This document shows, piece after piece, positions 8,349-17,889 of a stretch of DNA of 61,316 nt. A program made the position numbers and the translations under genes. Below the pieces are notes generated by a model. The model ran no database searches, was not told the DNA's origin, and was given only the letters and a program-made list of their open reading frames with translations. Positions within the stretch are counted from its first letter, which is position 1, and the number at the start of each line of letters is the position of its first letter. Source of the DNA: a virus; the IMG/VR virus record IMGVR_UViG_3300023109_000024, positions 1 to 61,316 of that record. One strand, written 5' to 3'.

Positions 8349-11209
8349 TATACATCCTCATATTCAACTACCAATTTGTCGATGTCTTTTCGTTCTGCAA
8401 ATACGGTATAGAAACAATTGATGTTTTCATTATCGTTGATTATAACCTGATTGTCAGTTATGTCCTGAACATAAAGATCTTGCGAATGACCAATAGGTGT
8501 GAGATTTACAGTAATTGTATTTTCATCAACTAATCCTAACCAGTAATCAGGTAATTCAATGACATTATCATCTTTTAATCGACCACGAACATATACGCCA
8601 TTTTCAGGTCCTTCCAGACAAGTGTATTGTAATTTCATGCCATCTTTTGTAGGATGATCAATCAAGAACGATTTGCTTGTTGCAGTCAAGGTGCCGGTGC
8701 TTGGATTAAATTTAAGGCTTGTATTTGTTAAAGGATCTTGATTTGATCCTGGAGTACTCACAGCATCTTCGGCAAACACAATGTAATGGTCTGCGTTAGC
8801 TGATGCGTTGACAGTGGTTATAAGCCCGCCGCCCATGCCAACAAGAGCAACTGTACCTGTTTCATCTGGGAACGTAATTGTTCTATCAGCAGTAGGTGCA
8901 GTAAATGTTACTGTTGTATCGAAACTTGCACCCTTATGAATAATATCAGACGAACTTTGCAATAACAACCCGTCAGTGGTTACACTTATTCGTCTTTCTG
9001 TAAGTGCATTTGCTGGTTTAGCACCGTTTGAAACATCGAAGTCAATATTTCTTTGACCCCAAATACGAATACCTGACAAATTATCAATCGTTGTATCACC
9101 ATTAGTATCTTCACTTTGCTTAGTTGTTATTTCACCCATGCACGATTGAGTTGAATCGTTTTTAGCACTACCCACATTCATAAATGAAATCCATGGGTTT
9201 GCTGCTGCGGTTGTTTGATCGTTAATCTCTAACAGTAACACACCACCGTTTGCATGATCACCTTGAGTTGATCTTGCAAATTTAGCAACTGAACCCGCTG
9301 TTGCACTTACTGCCTTTAATGCTAAATCATTTTCATCGAAAGCATCTAACGCACCGCTTGTTGATGTGTTGTTTATATCTAAAAATGCGCCGCTGGCATT
9401 ATATGAAGGAGAGTTTGAACTTGCAATTACTAATTCATCAACAGCACTTTGACTAACATTGATGTTATTCGACCCTTTAAAGGTTACAGTGTCACTGCTG
9501 TTGGTGTTGCCAGATATACCTTGAATTGTTAAGTCAACATCACTTGAATTTGTTGAAGTTTCTAAACTATATGTAGTTCCTGAAATGCTTCCGCCATCTA
9601 CAGTTATCTTTGCATTTGCTACGCCAGGATTTATAGCTGTAATATTAACTGATACACCACCGGTACCAGCTATATCAATCGTATCAGCATTGGCTGTGCC
9701 AGTTTCTTGTAATTGAAAAGATCCTGTGTTTGTACCTGCAGTGACAGCTAAATCATATTGCGAATTTGTGACACTTCCTACTTGTTCATATTCTACGGTA
9801 CTGACAGAACCATCAGACATGATAAATCCAATATCTGTGCCTGTTGTTGCACCTGTTACTAAAAATCCTGTCGACTCAAACTTTTTATTTGCTTTAAACC
9901 TGTGCTCAGGTGCAGAATTAGTTTCCCATATAAGTTGAGGAGTTAAATTTACAGGTGTTCTAGATTCAGGAACATTACTTGAGGCGGTATGTTGAGATTG
10001 ACTAACGAATTCAGTATTTGCTCCTGTTAATGATGAAGGATATTCGCCAAATGTGAATCCTGCAAGTGATGCTTGCGTTGATGTTGTGGCACCATCAGCG
10101 AGTTGTATATTTTTATCAGCTATAGTTAAAGTTGTAGAATTAACTGTTGTCTGCGTTCCTAATACTTCAAGGTTACCATTAATCGTGACTGTGCCACTAT
10201 TAGCAGTGTTTCCTACTCTTGCAGGATCTAATATTAATGTTTGATTCGTTCTAATTATTGTTGACGACTGGGAGGTATTGCTAGGATTTAAACTTTCATT
10301 ATCTACAGCCTTACCTATTTGAATAGTTGCCGTTTGCCTACCTGAAGGTGATTGTGTATTTTCTTTAAGTCGTAAAACCAGCGCATCATCATCCGTGGGC
10401 TGTGTTAAACCACTGTACCCACTGAAATCTCCCTGTCCTACGATAAAATCAATTTTACTCTGATTTCCATTACTGATAGGTGCAGAATTCCAATCAGCAT
10501 ATATTTGGTTATTTACACCAGTACTGGTAGTATGCCAAACAATTCTTTTTTCATCTTGTAATTGTAATGTTTCGCCGAGTTCAATACCGCCATCTGTAGA
10601 AAACGATGGCACAGCAATTGCCTTACCTCTATCAGATGTGCCAGTAGTGCCCGCACCTGAACCTGCTCCATTCGCTTTAAATAAAGTTCCTTGAGCGTAA
10701 GTTATCCCTGTAACAAGTACAGGGTTATCATCAAGCGCTTCCCAATTCTCTAGCCCAATTTGTGTTATTTTATATACGGTTCCAGCAACAAAACTTCCAG
10801 ATTCAACTTCAACATCGCTTACATCTTGTGTATTTGATAATTCAATGGGGCGGTCAGAAACCATACCTACTTGCAATGTTGAATCTAAACTTGACGCTGC
10901 TTGCGCTAGAGAAACAGTGCTTGTTGTTGCCCCGACAGCAATACCTAACTTATAATCGCCCGAACTTCCTATTTCCTCTAATTCAAGATCTTCACCTATA
11001 GCAATTATTCGTCTATCGCCTGCACCAGTCGTCATCAAAAAGGAATTGGTGCCTTGGTTGCCTGGTAATTGAGTAATATTGTTGCTAGGTATGCCAAAGT
11101 TAGGTTCCGCCTGATCCAGTGACAGATATGTATATCTATCAGACAGAACATCACTAGGACTTGTTGCCCTTACACGACCCGATAAGTAGTTACTTGCGAA
11201 CTTACGCAT
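8348..11209 (-). CDS. tail fiber protein with C-terminal KSF-IDHP/EGPE domain
   Basis: This 953-residue protein has a fiber-type layout. The N-terminus has DRYTYLSLDQAEPNFG and other fiber strands. At about residues 140-190 is a small module, VYKITQIGLENWEAL followed by GTLFKANGAGSGAGTTG, which recurs in gp8 and gp7 here. Further on comes the marine-fiber block GNLEVLGTQTTVNSTTLTI with NIQLADG. Residues 845-953 form a separate C-terminal domain beginning SKSFLIDHPTKDGMKL and containing CLEGPENGVYVRG. This IDHP/EGPE domain ends many phage and some giant-virus fiber-like proteins and may serve folding or host binding. The stop overlaps the next start by one base, and the start overlaps the upstream gene by 8 bases. 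Confidence 0.82.
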   Translation of the reverse strand: MRKFASNYLSGRVRATSPSDVLSDRYTYLSLDQAEPNFGIPSNNITQLPGNQGTNSFLMTTGAGDRRIIAIGEDLELEEIGSSGDYKLGIAVGATTSTVSLAQAASSLDSTLQVGMVSDRPIELSNTQDVSDVEVESGSFVAGTVYKITQIGLENWEALDDNPVLVTGITYAQGTLFKANGAGSGAGTTGTSDRGKAIAVPSFSTDGGIELGETLQLQDEKRIVWHTTSTGVNNQIYADWNSAPISNGNQSKIDFIVGQGDFSGYSGLTQPTDDDALVLRLKENTQSPSGRQTATIQIGKAVDNESLNPSNTSQSSTIIRTNQTLILDPARVGNTANSGTVTINGNLEVLGTQTTVNSTTLTIADKNIQLADGATTSTQASLAGFTFGEYPSSLTGANTEFVSQSQHTASSNVPESRTPVNLTPQLIWETNSAPEHRFKANKKFESTGFLVTGATTGTDIGFIMSDGSVSTVEYEQVGSVTNSQYDLAVTAGTNTGSFQLQETGTANADTIDIAGTGGVSVNITAINPGVANAKITVDGGSISGTTYSLETSTNSSDVDLTIQGISGNTNSSDTVTFKGSNNINVSQSAVDELVIASSNSPSYNASGAFLDINNTSTSGALDAFDENDLALKAVSATAGSVAKFARSTQGDHANGGVLLLEINDQTTAAANPWISFMNVGSAKNDSTQSCMGEITTKQSEDTNGDTTIDNLSGIRIWGQRNIDFDVSNGAKPANALTERRISVTTDGLLLQSSSDIIHKGASFDTTVTFTAPTADRTITFPDETGTVALVGMGGGLITTVNASANADHYIVFAEDAVSTPGSNQDPLTNTSLKFNPSTGTLTATSKSFLIDHPTKDGMKLQYTCLEGPENGVYVRGRLKDDNVIELPDYWLGLVDENTITVNLTPIGHSQDLYVQDITDNQVIINDNENINCFYTVFAERKDIDKLVVEYEDV

Positions 11210-11573
11210 TTAATGTTTCCAGAAAACTTAATGTTAAATCTAGTGCGCTCGGACCATCATTATTTTCGATGAATCCTATCAGGCTATCACCGGCTTGTAA
11301 CACAAGCTTGCCTGTCGCTAAATTTACCGCATCATTTGGCGGAACAACCAACTGTTTAATTAATATATTTTCAGTAGCGTCCTTTTTCAATTTTAATGTG
11401 ACAGTAACATCAGCATTAGGACTTTTGATATTTGCTGCTTGCGCATTCAAAACAATTGCAGTATATCCTGCAGGAGCAGTATAGATCAAATGAGGATCAA
11501 CTCCTAAAACATCAGGTTCGTCTTCGTCGAAAAAAGAATATTGTAAAGATTTAAATGTATTTAATTGTGCCAT
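11202..11573 (-). CDS. small conserved marine-phage virion protein
   Basis: This 123-residue protein has no T4 counterpart that I know. The core HLIYTAPAGYTAIVLNAQAA followed by VTVTLKLKK, LIKQLVVPPNDA and KLVLQAGDSLIGF fits a small beta-sandwich type seen repeatedly in the fiber regions of marine phages (IYT-PAG-TAIV, then a GD-L end). It has no signal or membrane segment. The ATG is 2 bases after the upstream stop, and its end overlaps the next gene by 8 bases, so it is probably made together with the two fibers around it. It could be a fiber cap, linker or decoration; the function is unknown. Confidence 0.75.
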   Translation of the reverse strand: MAQLNTFKSLQYSFFDEDEPDVLGVDPHLIYTAPAGYTAIVLNAQAANIKSPNADVTVTLKLKKDATENILIKQLVVPPNDAVNLATGKLVLQAGDSLIGFIENNDGPSALDLTLSFLETLNA

Positions 11574-11575
11574 TT

Positions 11576-14500
11576 CTAATTGCCTTCGATTGCTAGTATG
11601 TAAGGAGTCATAACAGAGAACAATGATCTGTTAAATGTATCCCCTTCAATGGTTCCGTCAGTTCTATTTATACGCATTCCAGATCCAATCCTGAAATCAC
11701 CTTTGTGATCAGTTGATGTGAAGTAAACTGCGCCTAAGTTTGTTGTTTCGTCAAAAATGACTTCGTTTTGTGTTTTCGGGAAGTCATCTGTTCTGGGTCT
11801 ATTATACAAATCATCTGTATTACTTGTTAGACCCTGAATTTCTGTGCCTGTACCTACATATTCAAATGTCATCGAACTCGCTGCGATTAAACTTCTCTTT
11901 TTAAAGTCAACAGTGAATCTTAAATCACCGTTTTGATCAGGAAGGAAATTATCACGTACATTTTCAAGCGGTATCACACGATAAATGTCAACATTAGATC
12001 CCACATCAGTTTGAATTATTGATTTCTGTGAATTGATTTGAGTTGACGCTGTTATCAAATCACTTGCAATTCCGCTTGTACCTAATGCTGAAGGTTGTGT
12101 GACAGTACCATTTTGAATATGGGTAATTATAATATTCATCAATGAATCTAAAAGCGTCTCTAAACTGGTCCTAACAACGCCTGCACTTAAAGACATTATA
12201 GCAGGGATTGCACTATCTCTCATATACTCATACGCCGCAATAGTTGCAGTGGCTTGACCGGTCGCTAATTGCGATACAGATGATTCATTTCCGTTTGCAT
12301 CGAATGTTGTTATGAAATAACTTTCTGCTGCTCTGATTGATGCGGTATTTGTATTATACATCAAGTCGTATGCTAGAGCATCAACAATAAATCGTATATC
12401 TCTTCCGCACTTTGTTTGATATGAAGTACTAGTCAACCCAACAAAATCTGGATTGCCATTAGTTCTTTGTGCTTCGATATAGCCAAACACATTGGCTACA
12501 ATAGCATCCTTAGAAGATATTAAATCGTCTTTTGTTGTCACAGTTGTAGTGGTAACATTTAATGTATTGGGTAAAAATAATTCATCTGCAACACCATCAC
12601 CCGGAGCAGTTACACTGACTGTTCCATCTTCGAAGATGTGAATAATCTCATCAACTGCTGCTCTCACACGATGATATGCTTTATCAGATGCGCTAACGTC
12701 AGACAACTGTGACAATGTTCTTTTAACATCTAACATTGCAGCCAATGTAGGTGCTTTTTGATCTGTATTCGTTACTGTTGTGTATGCGCTAGCACGTTGA
12801 TATGAAATGCCAGTATAAACAGAGTTAAAGTTTGTGCCTAATAACATATCATCTCTAACAGCATCAATGATCAAACCAACGTCACGCTCACACTTATCTT
12901 CATTATAATAGAAACCTGGGGTTAATGTGTGTGTTCCAGACATACCTGCATTTGAAATTGTTTTTACGACATCGGTTCCTGTCTCATAAAAATTTCTTTG
13001 AGCTTCAGATAATCTAATGTCAGTTCCGTCAACTTTAATAACAAAATATACTTGCCCAGATATTAAACCTGAAATTGGTGTACCGGTACACGAATACTTA
13101 ACAGGTTGACCTTGAACTAATCCGTGACCTGTAATACCAGGAACATCAATAATTGCACCTGCAGTGTTTTTCGTTTGGCGTTGCAAATTTTGTATAGTTT
13201 GCGTGGTATTGTCGATGTCAGCGCTTTCTACAGATAATGGTAAGAATCCGTTATAATCTGTTATTTCAAAATCAACAGACGCTTCGACACCTTCAACAGA
13301 ATAGTAAAAATTATCATCTATTCCTGTATTGATAATAACCCAATCAGTTGTTGCTTGTCGTAATTCACGCTTGTTATCGTCAATCGTATTTTTACCGATA
13401 ATGCCATCGCCTGATGCTGGGAAAGTTGGCAATATCAATGCAGGCAACGCCTCAAGATCTTCATCTTCAATCATGTCTTTGATTATTATAACAAGATCAT
13501 GCGCTTCAAGAGATACGCTGACAGATGTTGTTTCGCCACCTGTTGCTTGTTGAGCATTTGTTGCTTGCGAGGCAGGGTTACCTGAACTTTTTGTTATAGA
13601 TGTATTTGTTATCACATCTCTGACAACATCTGCTAAATGGTCATATGCATTTACTGTTGATGTTACCTGTGCGGCCGTAGGAAGTTGTGCAACTGCACCA
13701 TCAAAATAACTTTTAGCAGCAAGTAAGGTTGCAGAATTTCCGCCATACATTAAATCATAACACAAAGCATCAACGATGTAACCAACATCTCTTTTGCATT
13801 TATCTTGATCATAACCTGCAGGAGGATTATTTGCGGGAAGTAAAACAAATGCATTTATTTCTTCTTGAATAAATGCTCTGTTAGAAAGTAAAGCGCCTAG
13901 AGAGTTACTTACTCCACCTGTATCACTTGCAGCAAATCGATATGATGCATGTCTATTTAAAGTGTTCGGTAAACTAAGCGTAGGTGTGTTAAACGAATCT
14001 CCCGGGAAGGTAGCAGTTATTGCCCCATTGTTTATGATGCCAGTAACAATATCAAATTTGCCATCTATTGATGATTTTAAAGATGAAATTTCAGCAATAT
14101 CTTCGAGCAATCCAACAAGTCGTTTTGTTTCAAACAAAGCATCTGATGTAGGCGTGACCTGATCTGCAGGTAAAGCATTTGCACGTTTATATGCAATCCC
14201 AGAGTAAATAGAATTAAAATTAGTATTTAATGCGGTGTCATACCCTACAGAATCTAATATCAATTCAACATCACGACCACATTTTGCGATTAATTGGTTA
14301 TCCTTATCGTTTATAAGGAATGCATCGCCGTATTTTGGCGGCGTAGTTGTAGTAATTTCAATATCTGTGTCGAAAGCAACTGCTTGAGATGTCATAGCAC
14401 CTGCGTATAATGATTCAGATGCACCTGTTGCCTTCAATCCATAATTACCAAACGAAGCGTTTGAGTTGGTTAATGAACATTGACCACCGCTTTCACACAA

Positions 14501-15325
14501 AATTGCGTAGTCACATGAAACTGTGAAAATAGAAACTAATTGTGCATATCCACGATTAATAATGTGAACACCTCTACCGCCCGCATTAATTTGCGTAAAC
14601 GAATCAGATACCATTGATCTTAACCCAGTTGTTAAACTGCCGTCAATCAACATACCTGTAGCATCCTGGTTGAACGCTGTACAATTTTCTATATAAGGAC
14701 TTGTTGAGATAGTTTGCGCAACACCGCCTGGTTGTAATGCAATAGGAGGAAATGAAACTGCCGCCGGAGGGCGAGGTTTATTACCATCAGCATTCATTCC
14801 TTGGAATGTCAAGTTTGTTATATACGATGCATTTTGTACATAGAACAAGTCATTACCTGGCGTGGTACCAGCAACTCTTGTCGTTCTTAAATTGTCACCT
14901 ACAATAGACACGTTTTTAGGAACCACCATTCCGCCCATTGGATTGCCGGCGACAGTGTCATTGGTTTCTACATATGTTCCGCTTTTAACAAAAATTGTTG
15001 TGCCAGCAGTTGAACCAGCATTTGCTGCTTCCAAAACTGCTAAAGAATCGAGAGCTGCTTTAATAGTTAAAAACGCATCACCTAGTGTTTTTCCGTCATT
15101 AGTATCAGTGCCACTTTTCGAAACATATAAAACATTTTCAACAGAATCTGCTTTACCTATTTCTTTAAGAGAAATAGCACCGTCTGCATCCTGACGAATG
15201 AACATCTTGCCGTCATGCGTGTTGATTGCAATTTCGCCGAGTTCTAATTCATTGTTTGCATCATTTGATATTACAGGCACTACACCTGTAGCATCGTTTT
15301 TCTTATGAATTATTTTTGTTGACAT
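11576..15325 (-). CDS. large beta-helix fiber protein with four CxRD repeats
   Basis: This 1249-residue protein is modular. The N-terminus (ELELGEIAINTHDGKMFIRQ) is a typical fiber-start module. Residues about 65-320 contain VLYVSKSGTDTNDGKTLGDA, TIFVKSGTYVE and MVVPKNVSIVGDN, the signature of a right-handed parallel beta-helix of the pectin-lyase type. After this a KCxRDV-hydrophobic-DALxYDLxxGxN motif occurs four times, at about residues 347, 508, 810 and 971, separated by helical regions. At about residues 715-800 is the HGLVQGQPVKYSC ... SGQVYFVIKVDG module also seen in other fibers here. Near the C-terminus, RSLIAASSMTFEYVGTGTEI and the GAVYFTSTDHKGDFRIG motif are typical of this marine family. 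A late promoter precedes it. No enzymatic residues could be assigned. Confidence 0.82.
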   Translation of the reverse strand: MSTKIIHKKNDATGVVPVISNDANNELELGEIAINTHDGKMFIRQDADGAISLKEIGKADSVENVLYVSKSGTDTNDGKTLGDAFLTIKAALDSLAVLEAANAGSTAGTTIFVKSGTYVETNDTVAGNPMGGMVVPKNVSIVGDNLRTTRVAGTTPGNDLFYVQNASYITNLTFQGMNADGNKPRPPAAVSFPPIALQPGGVAQTISTSPYIENCTAFNQDATGMLIDGSLTTGLRSMVSDSFTQINAGGRGVHIINRGYAQLVSIFTVSCDYAILCESGGQCSLTNSNASFGNYGLKATGASESLYAGAMTSQAVAFDTDIEITTTTPPKYGDAFLINDKDNQLIAKCGRDVELILDSVGYDTALNTNFNSIYSGIAYKRANALPADQVTPTSDALFETKRLVGLLEDIAEISSLKSSIDGKFDIVTGIINNGAITATFPGDSFNTPTLSLPNTLNRHASYRFAASDTGGVSNSLGALLSNRAFIQEEINAFVLLPANNPPAGYDQDKCKRDVGYIVDALCYDLMYGGNSATLLAAKSYFDGAVAQLPTAAQVTSTVNAYDHLADVVRDVITNTSITKSSGNPASQATNAQQATGGETTSVSVSLEAHDLVIIIKDMIEDEDLEALPALILPTFPASGDGIIGKNTIDDNKRELRQATTDWVIINTGIDDNFYYSVEGVEASVDFEITDYNGFLPLSVESADIDNTTQTIQNLQRQTKNTAGAIIDVPGITGHGLVQGQPVKYSCTGTPISGLISGQVYFVIKVDGTDIRLSEAQRNFYETGTDVVKTISNAGMSGTHTLTPGFYYNEDKCERDVGLIIDAVRDDMLLGTNFNSVYTGISYQRASAYTTVTNTDQKAPTLAAMLDVKRTLSQLSDVSASDKAYHRVRAAVDEIIHIFEDGTVSVTAPGDGVADELFLPNTLNVTTTTVTTKDDLISSKDAIVANVFGYIEAQRTNGNPDFVGLTSTSYQTKCGRDIRFIVDALAYDLMYNTNTASIRAAESYFITTFDANGNESSVSQLATGQATATIAAYEYMRDSAIPAIMSLSAGVVRTSLETLLDSLMNIIITHIQNGTVTQPSALGTSGIASDLITASTQINSQKSIIQTDVGSNVDIYRVIPLENVRDNFLPDQNGDLRFTVDFKKRSLIAASSMTFEYVGTGTEIQGLTSNTDDLYNRPRTDDFPKTQNEVIFDETTNLGAVYFTSTDHKGDFRIGSGMRINRTDGTIEGDTFNRSLFSVMTPYILAIEGN

Positions 15326-15354
15326 CTATGATCGCCTTGTATATAGTACAGTTA

Positions 15355-15362
15355 TATTTATG
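15355..15362 (-). promoter_or_regulatory. T4-type late promoter, CATAAATA
   Basis: CATAAATA reads leftward 30 bases before the ATG at 15325 and overlaps the stop codon of the upstream gene. It differs from the T4 late consensus only at the first base. The position and spacing match those of the exact octamers at 2552 and 37275, which supports a real promoter for the beta-helix fiber gene and those after it. An AAGG ribosome-binding site follows 10 bases before the ATG. Confidence 0.6.
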
Positions 15363-17199
15363 ACCCGTAAGTTCCGCCATCAATTGTTGTTATGTGCGCC
15401 CAACCGTTAGTCACTGTAAATTGATCATTATCGAATTCTGCAACACCTAAATTGTTTTTCCAGTTCTGACCATAATTAGCATCGCTTGTGTCAGAAATTG
15501 GAGCAGTGTTTCTTGATGCAGTCGCCAATCGAATATCAACTGTTGCAATATCACCATTAGATGTACTGTTTGCCGAGTCAATTATAACAGAAGATCCTGC
15601 ACTATCTGCAGCAAACACAGGATTTGCCGGATCAGTTGTATCAAGCGTACCTTTTACTTGAAGATCTTTTACATAATCTCCTATTGCAGTTGAAACATCT
15701 GTTGTTAATGCTGTTGTTATTGACAAACCTGAAATTAAGTCACTAGATACTGAACCTGTAACAGCACCAGTCAATGCAAATGTTTGAGCACTCGCTAAAG
15801 CACTTGCCGTGGATGCATTACCTGCAACATCACCTGTAAGATTAGCAACAAGGGTTCCTGTAGTTCCCGCAAACGCTTGAGAGGTTGCTTCTGTTGTATC
15901 TGTGAGTAAAGTGAAGTTTCCTGCAGATTTATCATAACCCATGAAACCAATTTTATCAGCAGTCGTGCCGTCATGATAATGGAATTTGATACCACGATCA
16001 AATGCATCATTAACAGCTCCTTCACCTAATTCTAATACAGGATCATCAACTTGCATCACAGATGTATTAACTGTGGTTGTTTCACCACTTACAGTCAAGT
16101 TACCTGCGATAACAGTATTTCCGGCAACTGTCAAATTATCACCAATTGCAACTGTACTATTGACTGTGTTGCCAATGTTGATTGCATCAGTAGTTGCAAA
16201 TAGATTTACAGGATTAGACGTTGATTGTATTACATCATTTTGCGAACCGCCCGTATTAGTTGGAGCGGTTTCAGCAGTTCTAGGTGCTTGTTCATCTGTC
16301 GAAAGTTTAAATGAATTATCATCTACTTTTATCACATAATATGTTGTGCCGTTTACAAATCCGTCAATTGCTTGTGGAGATGTGTACGTTACTTGTTGTC
16401 CTTCTGTAAACCCATGAGCATTAATATCGAATGCATTTGTTGATCTGTTAAATGCGTTACCCACTAAAGCGTCAGTTGATACGAATTCATGGAATATTGA
16501 AGGGTATAGTTGCTCGATAACATTACCATCAACTAAGACTTCTTGATTTCCGGTACCGACAGTTACTGAGCCGAATGCAACATCGTCATCAACATCTAGT
16601 TGTTGTTGCAAACCTATTGTCATAGTAGCAGTACCATCATCGTAACCGGTTGTTACGCCTTGAGCACCAGCAAATTTAAATACATCATTGCCTGCAATAT
16701 TACCTGTGTTGGGTGTAGACTCTGCATCTGAAACATTAATACCCGTTGCAACACTTGTAACATATCCTACAGTTGCGACTGTTGAAGAGTCTGCACCTGC
16801 TTGAGGAGTAGGTAATCCTGTGATTGTTGCGGAGCCATCTGATATAATATTTCCGCCACTAAAGGTTAAACCCGAACTTGTCAACACTAGCGTTGTGTTT
16901 GTTAATGTGGAATTATTCGACCCGTCACCTAAAATAAGCGATCCGAGTGCTCCTGCACTGCCTGCAATAATTGCTTTGTTTGCACTAACTGTTCCTGCGG
17001 TTGCAGTTAACAAATCAGTGAACTTCTTACCGCCAACAGGAATTGCAACAGAATCGATTCCGTCTGTTGAACCTACATATAGCGTGTTACCGCCATTTGG
17101 GTTGTCGTCTTTAAGTGAATATGCTAATTCACCTTGCTTCAGAGCGCCTTGAATCGGTGTCCCTACGCTTGTTGATCTTTTTACCTTAATGATACTCAT
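15358..17199 (-). CDS. tail fiber protein
   Basis: This 613-residue protein begins MSIIKVKRSTSVGTPIQGAL with GELAYS and TLYVG after it, the usual fiber-start module of marine T4-like phages. Residues about 250-310 carry the module AHGFTEGQQVTYTS ... NGTTYYVIKVDDNSFKLS. The next block, VAIGDNLTVAGNTVIAGNLT with TTTVNTSVMQVDDPVLELG and GIKFHYHDG, is a widespread fiber strand set. The C-terminus ends QFTVTNGWAHITTIDGGTYG, with no recognisable chaperone domain. The start overlaps the upstream stop by one base (TAATG), so it is translationally coupled to the 76-residue gene. It is likely a trimeric fiber or fiber segment. Confidence 0.82.
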   Translation of the reverse strand: MSIIKVKRSTSVGTPIQGALKQGELAYSLKDDNPNGGNTLYVGSTDGIDSVAIPVGGKKFTDLLTATAGTVSANKAIIAGSAGALGSLILGDGSNNSTLTNTTLVLTSSGLTFSGGNIISDGSATITGLPTPQAGADSSTVATVGYVTSVATGINVSDAESTPNTGNIAGNDVFKFAGAQGVTTGYDDGTATMTIGLQQQLDVDDDVAFGSVTVGTGNQEVLVDGNVIEQLYPSIFHEFVSTDALVGNAFNRSTNAFDINAHGFTEGQQVTYTSPQAIDGFVNGTTYYVIKVDDNSFKLSTDEQAPRTAETAPTNTGGSQNDVIQSTSNPVNLFATTDAINIGNTVNSTVAIGDNLTVAGNTVIAGNLTVSGETTTVNTSVMQVDDPVLELGEGAVNDAFDRGIKFHYHDGTTADKIGFMGYDKSAGNFTLLTDTTEATSQAFAGTTGTLVANLTGDVAGNASTASALASAQTFALTGAVTGSVSSDLISGLSITTALTTDVSTAIGDYVKDLQVKGTLDTTDPANPVFAADSAGSSVIIDSANSTSNGDIATVDIRLATASRNTAPISDTSDANYGQNWKNNLGVAEFDNDQFTVTNGWAHITTIDGGTYGS

Positions 17200-17429
17200 T
17201 AGAAAGTGCCTCCTTCAAGCACGGTTTCTTCGCTATCTAATTCTGTTGTTGCAGTCCACTTCCCTACACCTTGATTTTCTTTGTATATTAACATTGCACC
17301 GTTTGCAAGATTTGTGGCGTCTACATCGAATAAATTATTTAATTGAATGCTTCCGGCGGTTCCTCCAACTGCATAATTCGTGACAAGTAATCTGCTTGAA
17401 GGTGTTACAGTAGCTTTTATATTAGGCAT
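17199..17429 (-). CDS. small conserved virion-associated protein
   Basis: This 76-residue protein contains RLLVTNYAVGGTAGSIQLNN, LANGAMLIYKENQGVGKW and a final ETVLEGGTF. The pattern ANGAMLIY-----KW-AT-EL is typical of fiber proteins, where it normally sits inside a larger chain; here it is a stand-alone protein. An AAGGA ribosome-binding site lies inside the end of the upstream gene, and the gene's stop shares a base with the next ATG. It is therefore locked into an operon with the 128-residue gene and the 613-residue fiber. A role as adaptor between fibers is possible but not shown. Confidence 0.75.
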   Translation of the reverse strand: MPNIKATVTPSSRLLVTNYAVGGTAGSIQLNNLFDVDATNLANGAMLIYKENQGVGKWTATTELDSEETVLEGGTF

Positions 17430-17430
17430 T

Positions 17431-17817
17431 TTATATCCTTGTTATTCCGGGTGTGACAGTAACAGTCCCTTGAACCACACGATCTGTTTTACTATTTTGA
17501 CTTACAGGTGCTGTAATCTCGACATCATATAAATATCTACCAGGTTCAAGAGAAGTTGTACCCGCATGTGTTACTGTATCAGGTTCACTACCTGTTGTAT
17601 AATCATTTTTAGGCAATACTAAAGTAATTTGACCTGATAAGCCGTTGTGTGAAGTTTGAAATGTTGTTGTCGGTGTTGATGATGCATAATTTTTGCGCAT
17701 TTGTGAAGCAACAGTATAATCTGTTAGGTTCACGGGTACACCAGATGCATCGGATAAATCAATTGTGGCATCAAAGTCAGCGCCTTGATCTATTGTTATA
17801 TTTGCTTTAATAGCCAT
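17431..17817 (-). CDS. small beta-sandwich virion protein (phage Ig-like/BppU-type module)
   Basis: This encodes 128 residues from the ATG at 17817. A second ATG at 17820 is possible, and a TTG at 17829 is unlikely because it falls inside the GGAG ribosome-binding site. The core ITIDQGADFDATIDLSDASG, PVNLTDYTVASQMRK and EPGRYLYDVEI matches a family found in many phages: IDQG-DF at the start, LTGYT--SQMRK in the middle, G-YVYDVE near the end. It forms a small beta-sandwich thought to sit on baseplates or fibers. It is the first gene leftward of the palindromic divergent promoter and begins an operon of three genes. The fold class is fairly sure; the exact role is unknown. Confidence 0.78.
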   Translation of the reverse strand: MAIKANITIDQGADFDATIDLSDASGVPVNLTDYTVASQMRKNYASSTPTTTFQTSHNGLSGQITLVLPKNDYTTGSEPDTVTHAGTTSLEPGRYLYDVEITAPVSQNSKTDRVVQGTVTVTPGITRI

Positions 17818-17843
17818 CATTTTCTCCAATTAGTGTTAATTAG

Positions 17844-17855
17844 TATTTATAAATA
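17844..17855. promoter_or_regulatory. palindromic head-to-head late promoter pair (TATTTATAAATA)
   Basis: The 12-base sequence TATTTATAAATA is a perfect palindrome and holds one exact TATAAATA late-promoter octamer on each strand (17848-17855 rightward, 17844-17851 leftward). It sits in the gap between the only rightward gene (ATG 17890, 34 bases away) and the leftward gene (ATG 17817, 26 bases away). The distances to both starts match those of the other late promoters in the window. It is best read as a bidirectional late promoter whose two directions share four bases. Confidence 0.8.
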
Positions 17856-17889
17856 ATATAAACACAAGTCCCTAACTTAAAGGAAAAAC

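Noticed and set aside
17818-17829. Start of the small beta-sandwich protein at TTG 17829
   Set aside because: The TTG lies in the GGAG ribosome-binding site itself; ATG 17817 (or 17820) has proper spacing.
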